Source: Sedimentisphaerales bacterium | Lineage (GTDB): Bacteria > Planctomycetota > Phycisphaerae > Sedimentisphaerales > Anaerobacaceae | NCBI GenBank assembly: GCA_016931715.1 | Contig: JAFGEF010000004.1 | Span: 1 to 46,322, forward strand | Reading direction: 5' to 3' | Length of the DNA: 46,322 nt | Shown here: positions 16,624-25,359 of the stretch, piece after piece | How positions within the stretch are numbered: the first letter of the stretch is position 1 | How the letters are laid out: each line of letters starts with the position of its first letter | The notes under the pieces: model-generated | Seen by the model: the letters and a program-made list of their open reading frames with translations, nothing else | Told to the model about the DNA's origin: nothing | Databases searched by the model: none | Program-made: the position numbers and the translations under genes

Positions 16624-18138
16624 ATGAATTCATCTATTATATTGAAAGTTTCAAATATTGATAAATCCTTTCCTGGTGTTAAAGCATTAGATAAAGTCAC
16701 CTTGACGGTCAAAAAAGGAACAGTTCACGCAATTTGTGGTGAAAATGGCGCCGGTAAATCCACTTTAATGAAGGTGATTATTGGCATTTATCGGCAGGAT
16801 TCAGGACAGATTCTTATTGATGATAAAGTCATTCAAATAAAAAATCCCATTGAAGCCAGACATCATGGCATATCCATGATTTTCCAGGAACTCGACTATT
16901 TTCCTGAAATGACCGTTGAGGAGAATTTCTTTGTTGGAAACTGGCCGCGAAACAGACTGGGTAAAGTTAATTGGAAAGAAATCAGAATTCGCGCCTCAGC
17001 TCTTTTAAAGAATGAGAATCTGTCTTATTCGCCAAAGACAAAACTTAAAGATCTGACAGTATCTGATATTCAAATGTTAGAAATTGTAAAAGCTGTTTCC
17101 TACAATTCAGATATTATTATCATGGACGAACCAACATCAGCCATAACCATAAATGAAGCCGAAATTCTGTTCAAGAAAATAAGCGAACTTAAGAAACGCG
17201 GCAAATCCATCATATACATATCTCACAAATTGGATGAAATATTCAAAATTGCAGATGAAATTACTGTGTTGAGAGATGGTTGTGTAATCGATTCCAGGTC
17301 GAGAGATAAATATGATCCGGAAACATTAATTACTCAAATGGTCGGCAGAAAATTGGAGACGGTTTTTCCTCGTGAGAAGCATGATTTGGGCGATGAAGCG
17401 CTTCGGGTCGATGGCTTATCAAAAGCAGGTAAGTTTCATGATATAAGCTTCTACGTTCGTGAGGGGGAAATTGTGGGCTTTGCAGGTTTAATGGGCGCGG
17501 GCAGAACCGATGTTATGCGTGCTTTGTTTGGATTAGACTGCCCTGATTGTGGAGAAATACTCATTAAGAAGCAGAAGGTTAATATAAAAAATGCAGCAGA
17601 TAGTATTGATAAAAAAATGGTCATGCTTTCAGAAGACAGAAGAAGGTATGGCATCATTCCGGTACGAAGTGTCAGAGAAAATGTCTCGCTTTCGAGTTTG
17701 AAGAAGTTTATTTTTTGCGGTCGTCTTCATGCTGATGAAGAAAACCGGACTGTTTTGGATTTTTGTCACAGGATGAATGTCAAATCTCCCACGATTGAAA
17801 CAGCCGCAATGGCATTAAGCGGCGGTAATCAGCAAAAGGTTCTATTAGCCAGATGGATGCTCACAAATCCGGATATTCTGCTGCTGGATGAACCAACAAG
17901 GGGGATTGATGTCGGGGCAAAACAGGAAATCTATAAATTAATGCGATTGCTTGCCGGGCAGAAAAAAGCCTTGATTATGGTTTCATCGGAATTGCCGGAA
18001 CTAATTATGATGTGCGATAGAATCTATGTCATGGCAAAAGGCAAAATCACCGGCATGATGAAAAAAGAGGAATTTACACAGGAAAAAATTATGACTTATG
18101 CTACAGGCGTGAGAAAACAAAAAGAAGTGAGAATTTGA
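16624..18138 (+). CDS. sugar ABC transporter ATP-binding protein (RbsA/MglA type)
   Basis: A 504-residue double ATPase of the carbohydrate uptake 2 (CUT2) family. The first half has Walker A GENGAGKST, a degenerate signature LTVSDIQMLEIVKA and Walker B IIIMDEPTSAI. The second has the usual altered Walker A GLMGAGRTD, signature LSGGNQQKVLLARW and Walker B ILLLDEPTRGIDVGA. It would energise import by the permease and lipoprotein encoded directly downstream; the permease gene starts four bases after this stop. The start at 16624 is chosen because the conserved family N-terminus (ILKVSNIDKSFPGVKALD) begins there. Confidence 0.93.
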   Translation: MNSSIILKVSNIDKSFPGVKALDKVTLTVKKGTVHAICGENGAGKSTLMKVIIGIYRQDSGQILIDDKVIQIKNPIEARHHGISMIFQELDYFPEMTVEENFFVGNWPRNRLGKVNWKEIRIRASALLKNENLSYSPKTKLKDLTVSDIQMLEIVKAVSYNSDIIIMDEPTSAITINEAEILFKKISELKKRGKSIIYISHKLDEIFKIADEITVLRDGCVIDSRSRDKYDPETLITQMVGRKLETVFPREKHDLGDEALRVDGLSKAGKFHDISFYVREGEIVGFAGLMGAGRTDVMRALFGLDCPDCGEILIKKQKVNIKNAADSIDKKMVMLSEDRRRYGIIPVRSVRENVSLSSLKKFIFCGRLHADEENRTVLDFCHRMNVKSPTIETAAMALSGGNQQKVLLARWMLTNPDILLLDEPTRGIDVGAKQEIYKLMRLLAGQKKALIMVSSELPELIMMCDRIYVMAKGKITGMMKKEEFTQEKIMTYATGVRKQKEVRI

Positions 18139-18142
18139 TATT

Positions 18143-19144
18143 ATGAGAATAAAAAACGAATTATCCAGTCTCATGAGTAAATACAGCATTTTTCTGGTAC
18201 TGCTGATTCTTTTTATCATCTGCTGTATTTTGAATGAGAACTTTCTCTCCGCAGAAAATCTAAAGAATATTTCCACTCAAATTTCCGTAGGAACGATTTT
18301 AGCTTTTGGAGAGACCATTCTCATTATTTCAGGCATGCTGGATTTGTCCTCAGCCTCCGTTCTTGCCTTGTCCGGCGTAGTCTCAGTGTCACTGTACAAA
18401 AGCACAGAATCACTCAGTTTAGCCTTTGCTGCCGCCGTCATGGTCAGCGTCTGTTGCAATCTTATAAATGGAATAATGGTGACCAAATTCAAAACACCAT
18501 CCTTTATTGCAACACTTGCTATGATGGCTATGGCCAGAGGAGCTGCGTTAATGTACACAAGCGGTCAGAATATCTACCAAATAGGCAATTACACTGTTTT
18601 GGGTCAGGGAAGAGTCTTGGGTATTCCTGCGCCGGTTGTTTTTTTATCGGGAATATTTATCATTACGTGGTATTTACTTAAACATACTATATTTGGAAGG
18701 TCAATCTATGCGATCGGCGGTAATGAAGAAGCCGCCAATGCATCAGGCATCAATGTCAATAAGATAAAGATGCAGGCTTTCGTAATCAATGGAATATTCG
18801 TAGGCATAGCCGGGGTGCTCTTTATGTCTCGTGTTAATGAAGGGGCGCCGAACGGTGCTAATGGTTATGAATTCAAGGCTCTTACCGCGGCTATAATCGG
18901 CGGAACGAGCTTTTCGGGAGGTATTGGTACTGCCTCTGGCACGATAGCCGGTGCTTTTATTGTCGGTTTTTTAGATAATATTATGATCTTAACAGGAGTA
19001 GGTTCATATCTTCAGCAAATTATACGTGGTGCTATTATCGCTCTGGCTGTCATGTATGATATAAATGCCAAAACCAGGAGAATGAAGCGAAAGTTCTCTT
19101 CAAATAACCGCGTTAAGGATTCTAAATCGGAACAATCAATTTAA
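18143..19144 (+). CDS. sugar ABC transporter permease (RbsC type)
   Basis: A 333-residue, highly hydrophobic protein with eight to ten predicted membrane helices. It carries the CUT2 permease signatures ILIISGMLDLSSASVLALSG near residue 60, IYAIGGNEEAANASGINV near 190 and AAIIGGTSFSGGIGT near 250. It lies between the ATPase (4-bp gap) and the binding lipoprotein (27-bp gap) in what is almost surely one operon. As a single permease gene it would act as a homodimer. The substrate cannot be read from the sequence; galactose, ribose, xylose or a uronic-acid type sugar are all possible. Confidence 0.93.
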   Translation: MRIKNELSSLMSKYSIFLVLLILFIICCILNENFLSAENLKNISTQISVGTILAFGETILIISGMLDLSSASVLALSGVVSVSLYKSTESLSLAFAAAVMVSVCCNLINGIMVTKFKTPSFIATLAMMAMARGAALMYTSGQNIYQIGNYTVLGQGRVLGIPAPVVFLSGIFIITWYLLKHTIFGRSIYAIGGNEEAANASGINVNKIKMQAFVINGIFVGIAGVLFMSRVNEGAPNGANGYEFKALTAAIIGGTSFSGGIGTASGTIAGAFIVGFLDNIMILTGVGSYLQQIIRGAIIALAVMYDINAKTRRMKRKFSSNNRVKDSKSEQSI

Positions 19145-19171
19145 ATAAATTCTTTTAAGGAGGTATAGTAA

Positions 19172-20122
19172 ATGGCAAAAAAATTATGCCTGATAACAAT
19201 TCTCGCACTCATGGTTTCAAGTTCCATCAGTTGCCGCAAGTCAAAGGCTTACAGGGTTGCATTCATAGCCAGGGCACAGGCAGACTCATTTGCTGCATGG
19301 TTAGCCAATGCGGTAAAAGACGAAGCGGCCAAATATAAAGACATCGAATTGCGCGTATTCGACGGACAGGCTTCGGACGATATTGAAAACAGTCTGATTG
19401 AAACCGCTATCGTAAACAAATATGATGCGATCATTATTCAACCGAATAATGGTGAAGCACAAAGACCTTATGCTGAAAAAGCAGTTAAGGCCGGTATTGT
19501 AACTATCACAACCAACGCAAGAATCAATGGTATTGAGGGTGCGTCATCAGTCGATGCAGACCCATATGAACAGGCAGCAGTTAACGCAAGATTTGCACTT
19601 AAACAAATTCCTCAAAACGCCAAAGTGGTTGTACTTAAGGGGCCGCCGGGAAACTTTCATGCAGATGCCCGGCGCACAAGCTGGCAAAAAGAATTCTTCG
19701 ATAAGCGCCCGGATGTGAAAATTGTTGGAGAAGATATTGCAAACTGGAACAAAGTTGAAGCAATGAATTTTATGGAAACCTGGATGCAGAAGAATCCGCA
19801 AATTGATGCAATAATTTCCATGAATGACAATATGTGCGCCGGCGCCATCGAAGCCATCAAAAACAATCCCCGCTACAGGGACACCCTGTCCTACGGCGTT
19901 GACGGCACGGCTGAAGCGTGCCTGTTGATTCAAAAGGGAGCAATGACTGCCACATGCCTGCAAAGCGCATATGATCTTGCTGCCAAAATACTTGATACAA
20001 CCAATAAACTGCTGACAGGTGCCGAGAAGCAAATTGATACAAATATCGATTGCCCGCTGATAACCAAAGAAAATGTACAAGAATATATTGAAATGCATAG
20101 AAAAGCAGGCGCTATCAAGTAG
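19172..20122 (+). CDS. sugar-binding lipoprotein of the ABC importer (RbsB type)
   Basis: The 316-residue product has a lipoprotein signal peptide with lipobox SSISC (acylated Cys about residue 21), so the binding protein is membrane-tethered although the cell is Gram-negative-like. The mature part is a periplasmic-binding-protein type 1 fold: YRVAFIARAQADSFAAWLANAV, AIIIQPNNGEAQ, VVVLKGPPGNFHADARRTSW and AIISMNDNMCAGAIEAI. AAGGAGG precedes the ATG. It closes the operon with the ATPase and permease. No strong terminator is evident in the 200 bp downstream. Confidence 0.9.
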   Translation: MAKKLCLITILALMVSSSISCRKSKAYRVAFIARAQADSFAAWLANAVKDEAAKYKDIELRVFDGQASDDIENSLIETAIVNKYDAIIIQPNNGEAQRPYAEKAVKAGIVTITTNARINGIEGASSVDADPYEQAAVNARFALKQIPQNAKVVVLKGPPGNFHADARRTSWQKEFFDKRPDVKIVGEDIANWNKVEAMNFMETWMQKNPQIDAIISMNDNMCAGAIEAIKNNPRYRDTLSYGVDGTAEACLLIQKGAMTATCLQSAYDLAAKILDTTNKLLTGAEKQIDTNIDCPLITKENVQEYIEMHRKAGAIK

Positions 20123-20341
20123 GTGTTGCTGTTTGGTAACGAAGCGGTAAATTCATATACTTTTGTCTTGTTATCATGCTCTTGGCTCAAAGCGATAAAT
20201 CCCAGGGGTTCGGGGAATGCATCCCATGATGTGTGATATAGTTATGGTGCTGCTGGATTTGATTCATTATGATTAGATTATACTTGCTGCACTTCGCATA
20301 TTAATGCGCCAGTAAAGATACGAAAAAACCGCGTTTATTAA

Positions 20342-20413
20342 TGGGCCCGCAAGGATTCGAACCTTGGACCAATGGATTATGAGTCCACTGCGCTACCGCT
20401 GCGCCACGAGCCC
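20342..20413 (-). tRNA. tRNA with CAT anticodon (elongator Met, or Ile2)
   Basis: A complete cloverleaf of 72 nt reads on the minus strand. The 7-bp acceptor pairs GGGCTCG with CGGGCCC (one G-T), the D stem is GCGC/GCGC, the anticodon stem is GTGGA/TCCAT with loop CTCATAA, and the T arm CAAGG-TTCGAAT-CCTTG is followed by discriminator A. CCA is not encoded. The anticodon stem lacks the three G-C pairs of initiator tRNA. Elongator methionine is the simplest reading; a lysidine-modified isoleucine tRNA cannot be excluded by eye. The flanks 20123-20341 and 20414-20615 show no other gene. Confidence 0.93.
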
Positions 20414-20615
20414 GGATGATCATACAAAATCATCGGCATATAATTATACAAAAACTCACGATATTGCAAGAAAAATACGAGAAATTCTTTCAAAAAACAA
20501 ACATATCTAAAAAGTTCTTTTCTTTTTATGATAACAAAGCTAATATTATATGTTTATTAAATTATGTGTTTGTATCCTAAAAACGTGGGAAATCATTTTT
20601 TCATGGAGTAATTAA

Positions 20616-22109
20616 ATGCGATACAGGATAACTTTTATTATATTAGTCATTGCGTCTTTTATTGTCTGTACAGATTTGACAGCCTCACAAAGCAGCGGCT
20701 TGCAGTCGCCGGAAAAATCCGTCTTTCTCATAGTAACCGTCAGGCAGGAATACAATTATGTTACTCCATGGAAGATTGAGAATATGTCGCAAAGCAGCGG
20801 TACAGGTTTTATCATATCAGATAATATGATTCTTACCAACGCTCATAATGTAAGCGACAGCAGGTACCTCGAGCTTCGCAAGGAAAATCTCGCTAAAATT
20901 TTTCCCGCAAGGGTCGTATTTGTCGGGCATGACTGCGACCTTGCAGTTCTGACTGTCGAAGACAAAAGCTTTTTTAATGATACGGTTGCCCTGGAACTTT
21001 CGGGTCTTCCTAATGTCAACAGCACTGTCTCGACTTACGGATTTCCTATGGGAGGGGACCGTATTTCTGTAACGGAAGGTGTAGTCTCTCGAATTGAGTC
21101 GGATACATACGCTCATAGCGGCGCCGATAGTCATCTTGTCATACAAACCGATGCCGCAATAAATCCCGGCAATAGCGGCGGACCTGTCATTCAGAACGGT
21201 AAAGTTGTCGGAGTAGCTTTTCAGGGTCTCCAGGAAGCCGACAATATAGGCTATATGATTCCTACTACTGTTATCAAACATTTTCTCGATGACATCAAAG
21301 ATGGAAAATACGACAATTTCGGCTCAATGGGAGCGATGTTTTTCCCGGGATTGCATAATGACAGCTACAGGAGCTATCTTAAAGTTCCGCCCGATCAGGA
21401 TGGATTGGTTGTCCTTGGAACGCTGTTGAACTCCTCTGTCGAATCTGTTTTGCAGAAAAATGACGTTTTGACTAAAATCGACGATTATAATATCGACAAT
21501 GATGGGATGATTTCTATACACGGCATGAGGTCATCCATCTCTGAGGCGATTGAATCCAAACAAATTGGGGAAACTCTGAACCTGATTTTTTACAGGCAGG
21601 GCGAGCTTAAAACTGCGACAGCAACAATCGCATTGAACAGGCCGATTTTTGAGCAGGCGCTTATATATGACCAGCCGCCGCCTTATGTGTGTTATGCAGG
21701 GCTTGTGTTTGTGCCTGCTACACGTAATTTTCTCGAAACATGGGGACCGCGCTGGCCAAGGGATATTCCTTTCTATCTGAAATATCTTTTCGCTCATTCT
21801 ATGGATATTAATAAGGACCCCAGGCTTAAAGAGTATGTTGTACTCTCTGCTGTGATGGCGGATGAAATAAATTCTTATGCCAATCAATTTAAAAGTCAAG
21901 TTGTGGAAGAAATCAACGGTCGTAAAATATACAGCCTGAAGGATGTTTCTGATGCTTTGAAACAGACTTCTGAAGACTTTTATTCCTTTAAATTTATGGG
22001 CGATAATCGCATTCTTCCGATTGAAGTCAAAAAAGCCAGGCAGAGGCATGATGAAATATTGAAAAAGTATGACATTCCCGCGGCGGAACGACTGGAGGTG
22101 ACACAATGA
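20616..22109 (+). CDS. HtrA/Deg-like trypsin-family serine protease with PDZ domain
   Basis: The 497-residue exported protein has a signal peptide (about 1-24) and a chymotrypsin-fold domain (about 30-230) with a complete triad: H77 in LTNAHNV, D108 in HDCDLAVL and S187 in GNSGGP. A PDZ domain (about 245-350) includes GLVVLGTLLNSSVESVLQKNDVL. A C-terminal extension of about 150 residues resembles the plant Deg9/Deg10-like branch, in which a second, degenerate PDZ-like part follows. It should degrade or check misfolded envelope proteins. The next gene starts inside its stop codon (4-bp overlap) and encodes a catalytically degenerate paralogue. Confidence 0.88.
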   Translation: MRYRITFIILVIASFIVCTDLTASQSSGLQSPEKSVFLIVTVRQEYNYVTPWKIENMSQSSGTGFIISDNMILTNAHNVSDSRYLELRKENLAKIFPARVVFVGHDCDLAVLTVEDKSFFNDTVALELSGLPNVNSTVSTYGFPMGGDRISVTEGVVSRIESDTYAHSGADSHLVIQTDAAINPGNSGGPVIQNGKVVGVAFQGLQEADNIGYMIPTTVIKHFLDDIKDGKYDNFGSMGAMFFPGLHNDSYRSYLKVPPDQDGLVVLGTLLNSSVESVLQKNDVLTKIDDYNIDNDGMISIHGMRSSISEAIESKQIGETLNLIFYRQGELKTATATIALNRPIFEQALIYDQPPPYVCYAGLVFVPATRNFLETWGPRWPRDIPFYLKYLFAHSMDINKDPRLKEYVVLSAVMADEINSYANQFKSQVVEEINGRKIYSLKDVSDALKQTSEDFYSFKFMGDNRILPIEVKKARQRHDEILKKYDIPAAERLEVTQ

Positions 22110-23602
22110 TAATCAAAAAAATATATATTTCAGTCATATTCAGTGCAATTTCGGCTTTATGCCTAAACACAAATGTAAACGGGAAAGAACGCCAGGATTT
22201 AGCCGGACAGATGCAGGATTCGCTTGTTTACATATCTGTTTCCAAAAGCGGCTATCGGATTCGTGAGCCATGGAACCAGAAGAATCTATCGGAAGACTGG
22301 GCATGCGGCTGTGCAGTAGGGGAGTATGAAGTCGTTACTACTGCTGATAGAGTCGCAAATCTGGCTTTTATCAAAGCGCTTCGATACGGGCAGAACGAAT
22401 TTATCAATGCAAAATTGAAAGTTGTCGATTACCAGACAAATCTATGCCTGATACAGCTTGATCCGAACCAATTAAGCAAGCCTCTGAAACCTCTGGCTTT
22501 TTCAGAAGATTACAAGAAAGGCACAAGCGTTGATACTTACTGGCTCTCGTCGGATAAAAGGATTTACAGCAGGAGAGGTTACCTGGACAGGGTAAGCGTT
22601 CAGAAAGTCGAGACCTCATATGGTAAACATTTTCGTTACATTGTTTCCGATATTTCCCAGCGCACTGATTCTGGGGAAGTCTATTGCGACGGTTCCTCAC
22701 CAATCGGGATTGCCTGCTGGGCAGGCGGAACTAATGAGGCGGGAATTATCCCCGCAGAGACAATTATAAAATTTCTGCAGGTTGTAAAAGACGGCAGTTA
22801 TGAAGGTTTCGGGAGCGTCGGTTTTGCAGTATCAGGATTGCTCGATCCGGCTCTCAGGGCGTTTTTGAAAATGCCTGAATCGATAAGCAGCGGTATTTAT
22901 GTATCAGACGTATTTACGCTTGGTACAGGCTCTGACAGTCTTAAAGCCAATGATGTAATTCTAAAAATTGACGATAATGTAATTGATCCTTACGGCCTTT
23001 TTGAACATCCTGAATATGGCAGGCTTGAGTTTGATCATCTTATTACAAGTAAAAGCGCAGGGCAGAAAATTAAGTTTGATATTTGGCGGGATGGAAAAAA
23101 TACTGAAATCCAGGCTGAAGTAAAAAATTTCAAGAGTTCAGAAATGCTCGTGGCGTATCACGAGTACGACCGTCAGCCGGAATATATCGTTGTTGCTGGT
23201 TTTGTCTTCCAAAAACTTACTCGTGAATATCTTCAGGAATTCGGACCTGATATTGCCGGGAGCGCACCGACTAATTTGTATTATTACTATCTTGAATCCG
23301 CGTTCAAGCCGACAGATGAACGCAGAGATATTGTCGTGCTCAGTTTTGTTTTACCAAACGAATACAATATAGGTTATGCAGATATCGGGCAAATGGTCGT
23401 CAGCAAGTACAATGGAATGTCGATTCGTTCAATCGATGATATTCCTGCGGCACAGAAGCTCAATCCGGAATCTCCTTTTGATGTTATCGAGTTTGAGATG
23501 GATAGCCCGACAGTTGTAATCGCTCGCAGTCAAATTCGAGCCGCAAATGCTTTCGTCAGTTCCAGATACGGCGTAAGAAAGCTTGCTAATATAAATCCAT
23601 AG
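22106..23602 (+). CDS. catalytically degenerate paralogue of the HtrA/Deg-like protease
   Basis: This 498-residue protein matches the preceding protease in length and order of domains (signal peptide, protease-like fold, PDZ with GIYVSDVFTLGTGSDSLKANDVIL, same C-terminal extension with YIVVAGFVFQKL). At the catalytic sites the His is replaced (TTADRV, D81) and the Asp by Asn (QTNLCLI, N112). A serine remains in TDSGEV (S189), but the GNSGGP oxyanion motif is lost. It is therefore probably a pseudoprotease. Its ATG overlaps the upstream TGA (ATGA), so the two are co-translated in about equal amounts, which suggests a hetero-oligomer or a regulatory partner. Confidence 0.82.
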   Translation: MIIKKIYISVIFSAISALCLNTNVNGKERQDLAGQMQDSLVYISVSKSGYRIREPWNQKNLSEDWACGCAVGEYEVVTTADRVANLAFIKALRYGQNEFINAKLKVVDYQTNLCLIQLDPNQLSKPLKPLAFSEDYKKGTSVDTYWLSSDKRIYSRRGYLDRVSVQKVETSYGKHFRYIVSDISQRTDSGEVYCDGSSPIGIACWAGGTNEAGIIPAETIIKFLQVVKDGSYEGFGSVGFAVSGLLDPALRAFLKMPESISSGIYVSDVFTLGTGSDSLKANDVILKIDDNVIDPYGLFEHPEYGRLEFDHLITSKSAGQKIKFDIWRDGKNTEIQAEVKNFKSSEMLVAYHEYDRQPEYIVVAGFVFQKLTREYLQEFGPDIAGSAPTNLYYYYLESAFKPTDERRDIVVLSFVLPNEYNIGYADIGQMVVSKYNGMSIRSIDDIPAAQKLNPESPFDVIEFEMDSPTVVIARSQIRAANAFVSSRYGVRKLANINP

Positions 23603-23697
23603 AAAAGCGTCTAAATTAGATAAAAATGTATAAAATAAGCTATAATGATACTAATTCTCGTATTTATGAGGCACTTTAAACTGTAGGTATTTTAAAA

Positions 23698-23741
23698 AAG
23701 CCCCTGCCCTAAGGAGGAGGAGTTTGAGAAAACAGGGGCTT
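23698..23741 (+). other. hairpin with a purine-rich GGAGGAGGAG loop
   Basis: AAGCCCCTG (23698-23706) pairs with CAGGGGCTT (23733-23741) around a 26-base loop that contains AAGGAGGAGGAG, a strong Shine-Dalgarno-like tract. No T-run follows, so it does not look like a normal terminator, although it lies 96 bp after the protease pair. It may be a small RNA or a translation-control structure. Confidence 0.4.
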
Positions 23742-23774
23742 GAATGAGATAGTGTGTATTAGCAACGATTGCCC

Positions 23775-23840
23775 AGTATTTAGTTTTTATAATTCCGATT
23801 TATTACTTTTATAAACTCGTTTTTATCGGAATCTAATACT
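23775..23840. other. imperfect long hairpin in the gene-free stretch
   Basis: ATTCCGAT (23792-23799) pairs with ATCGGAAT (23825-23832), and the outer AGTATTTAG (23775-23783) with CTAATACT (23833-23840) with one bulge. Together with the hairpin at 23698 it occupies the first part of the 839-bp stretch 23603-24441. The rest of that stretch is A+T-rich and holds the 19-bp repeat at 24008-24026; I see no credible gene in it. Confidence 0.35.
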
Positions 23841-24441
23841 AAGTACCAGCACGTATAACAAATGTAACGTTTTTTCTGAATATATTATTTTTGCCAGATT
23901 TGCCCAGTTTTCCCACTTTTTCAAACAAAATCGCGGTTTTCTCGTTTTTTGAAGAAAAAAATTTTTTAAAAAATAAAAAAAACTTCTCGGCAAAGGGTTT
24001 TTCTGATTTCAATTTTGCAGAACTCATAATCTAACACCAAAGGAGGTAATCTGGCAAGATTCATATCAATTTCAGGTTTTGGATTTTTAACAATGATGAA
24101 GATTGCTTCGTCGGTTCAGTCCTTGAATGATATTTACAGAGATTGCATTGTATTTTATTTGCGTGATATAATTTTCATGGTTTTTAAGTCGAATCATATT
24201 TGTGATTACTGGGTTTTGCATTTTTTCAGGCATTTGTTATATTTTATATGGTTTTGAGAAGTTGAGGACGTTTCTTGGAATTCAGTTCGTATTTCCGGGC
24301 AGACCAAAAAGGCAAATTTTCAAATAAAGCAAAAAACAAATTAAGAGCAGCAAAACATGTGTTTCTGCGCTAAATCAATTTTGCCTGATTGAAATATTGT
24401 CATTTTATCGGAACATCGCCCGGAGAAAAAAGGGTGGAACA

Positions 24442-24609
24442 ATGAGTGTAAAAGACGCAAAACTTCAGGTCAGACAGTTGAAAAAGCAAATCAAATCAAC
24501 GAATAGTGAGAATGATTTACTCCTTCTCAAACTCTTTGTATTGATGATATTTCTTGCGGTTATCGCGGCTGTTATGTACGGAAAGATAAATCTTCCTATT
24601 CCGTTTTAG
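24442..24609 (+). CDS. small single-helix membrane protein, unknown function
   Basis: A 55-residue product: residues 1-26 are charged and probably helical (VKDAKLQVRQLKKQIKSTNS), and residues 28-48 form one hydrophobic helix (LLLKLFVLMIFLAVIAAVM) with a short tail. GGTGGA seven bases before the ATG at 24442 supports this start over an in-frame ATG 45 bases upstream. I do not recognise a family. It stands alone, facing the convergent cupin gene. Confidence 0.5.
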   Translation: MSVKDAKLQVRQLKKQIKSTNSENDLLLLKLFVLMIFLAVIAAVMYGKINLPIPF

Positions 24610-24628
24610 CCGTGTGTTTTCTTGATTT

Positions 24629-24994
24629 TCAGTTTCCGAGCACGATTTCGTCGGACTTTTTCCATGCTGGATCGACGATGCAGAGAAACTCTAAATCAGA
24701 AATTCCAGTATTCTCTATATATTGAGTTGAGCCGGGAGGAATGTAAAGAGCACAATGCTGCTTTACATTTTGTACCTCCCGGCCAATGTGCATCAGGCCG
24801 GTGCCGGATAAGATATAATAAACTTCGCTTGTTCCAAGCTTGTGAGGCGTTGTTTTCTGGCCGGCGGGGACTTTTGCATGCGCAAGGCTGTAGCGAATCT
24901 CTAATTCGGCTTTGGCAGGGTGAAGCAGCTCGCGCAGGGTACAGCCATCTCCGGCGATAAATTCAATACAGTCTTTCAAGTGTTTTATAAGCAT
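24629..24994 (-). CDS. single-domain cupin protein
   Basis: A 121-residue cytosolic protein with the two cupin motifs. The first is around HKLGTSEVYYILSGTGLMHIG (one His-X-X-X-X-X-E-Y-Y arrangement, about residues 50-72), and the second is around LYIPPGSTQYIENTG (about 85-100). The second motif lacks the usual His, which would weaken metal binding. Small cupins of this kind are often sugar-phosphate isomerase-like or sensing proteins; no specific reaction can be given. AAGGAA upstream supports the start at 24994 rather than 15 bases further upstream. Confidence 0.8.
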   Translation of the reverse strand: MLIKHLKDCIEFIAGDGCTLRELLHPAKAELEIRYSLAHAKVPAGQKTTPHKLGTSEVYYILSGTGLMHIGREVQNVKQHCALYIPPGSTQYIENTGISDLEFLCIVDPAWKKSDEIVLGN

Positions 24995-25217
24995 GAAATT
25001 TTCCTTCAATCAAATACAATTTATATTATTCTAAAAAAGTATTGTACACCTCAATAGCTCCTCATGACAAACCTCATTTTATTGTTGATTTATCTCACGT
25101 TGTATATTTCAAATGCAGTAAAAGGTTAATCATCCTTAGATTGTGAAAACAATTGTTTTTTGCAAAACTCTTTTGATAATTTTGGATTATTTGCACAAAA
25201 TAAGCTTTCTTTAGAGT

Positions 25218-25254
25218 AAAAATGCTTAAAATTGTTGCATAACAAGGCATTTTT
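25218..25254. terminator. nested A+T-rich hairpin with T-run
   Basis: AAAAATGC (25218-25225) pairs with GCATTTTT (25247-25254), enclosing a second stem TTGTT/AACAA around GCAT. A T-run follows the right arm. It lies in the 365-bp spacer between the cupin and DUF362 genes and would act on plus-strand transcripts as a terminator or attenuator. The spacer also holds one copy of the 14-mer repeat at 25159-25172. Confidence 0.4.
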
Positions 25255-25359
25255 TGATATTAATATAATTTCTAATATCTGGTAATGTTGCTGGATATTA
25301 AGGTTAAAAATTCGTCTGCAGGTGGCAGGGGGATATAAAACTATGAAAGGGGTTATTTG

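Noticed and set aside
23839..24027. 62-codon Lys/Phe-rich minus-strand frame
   Set aside because: It starts next to a hairpin, ends at the 19-bp repeat and has no ribosome-binding site; composition reflects A+T-rich spacer.
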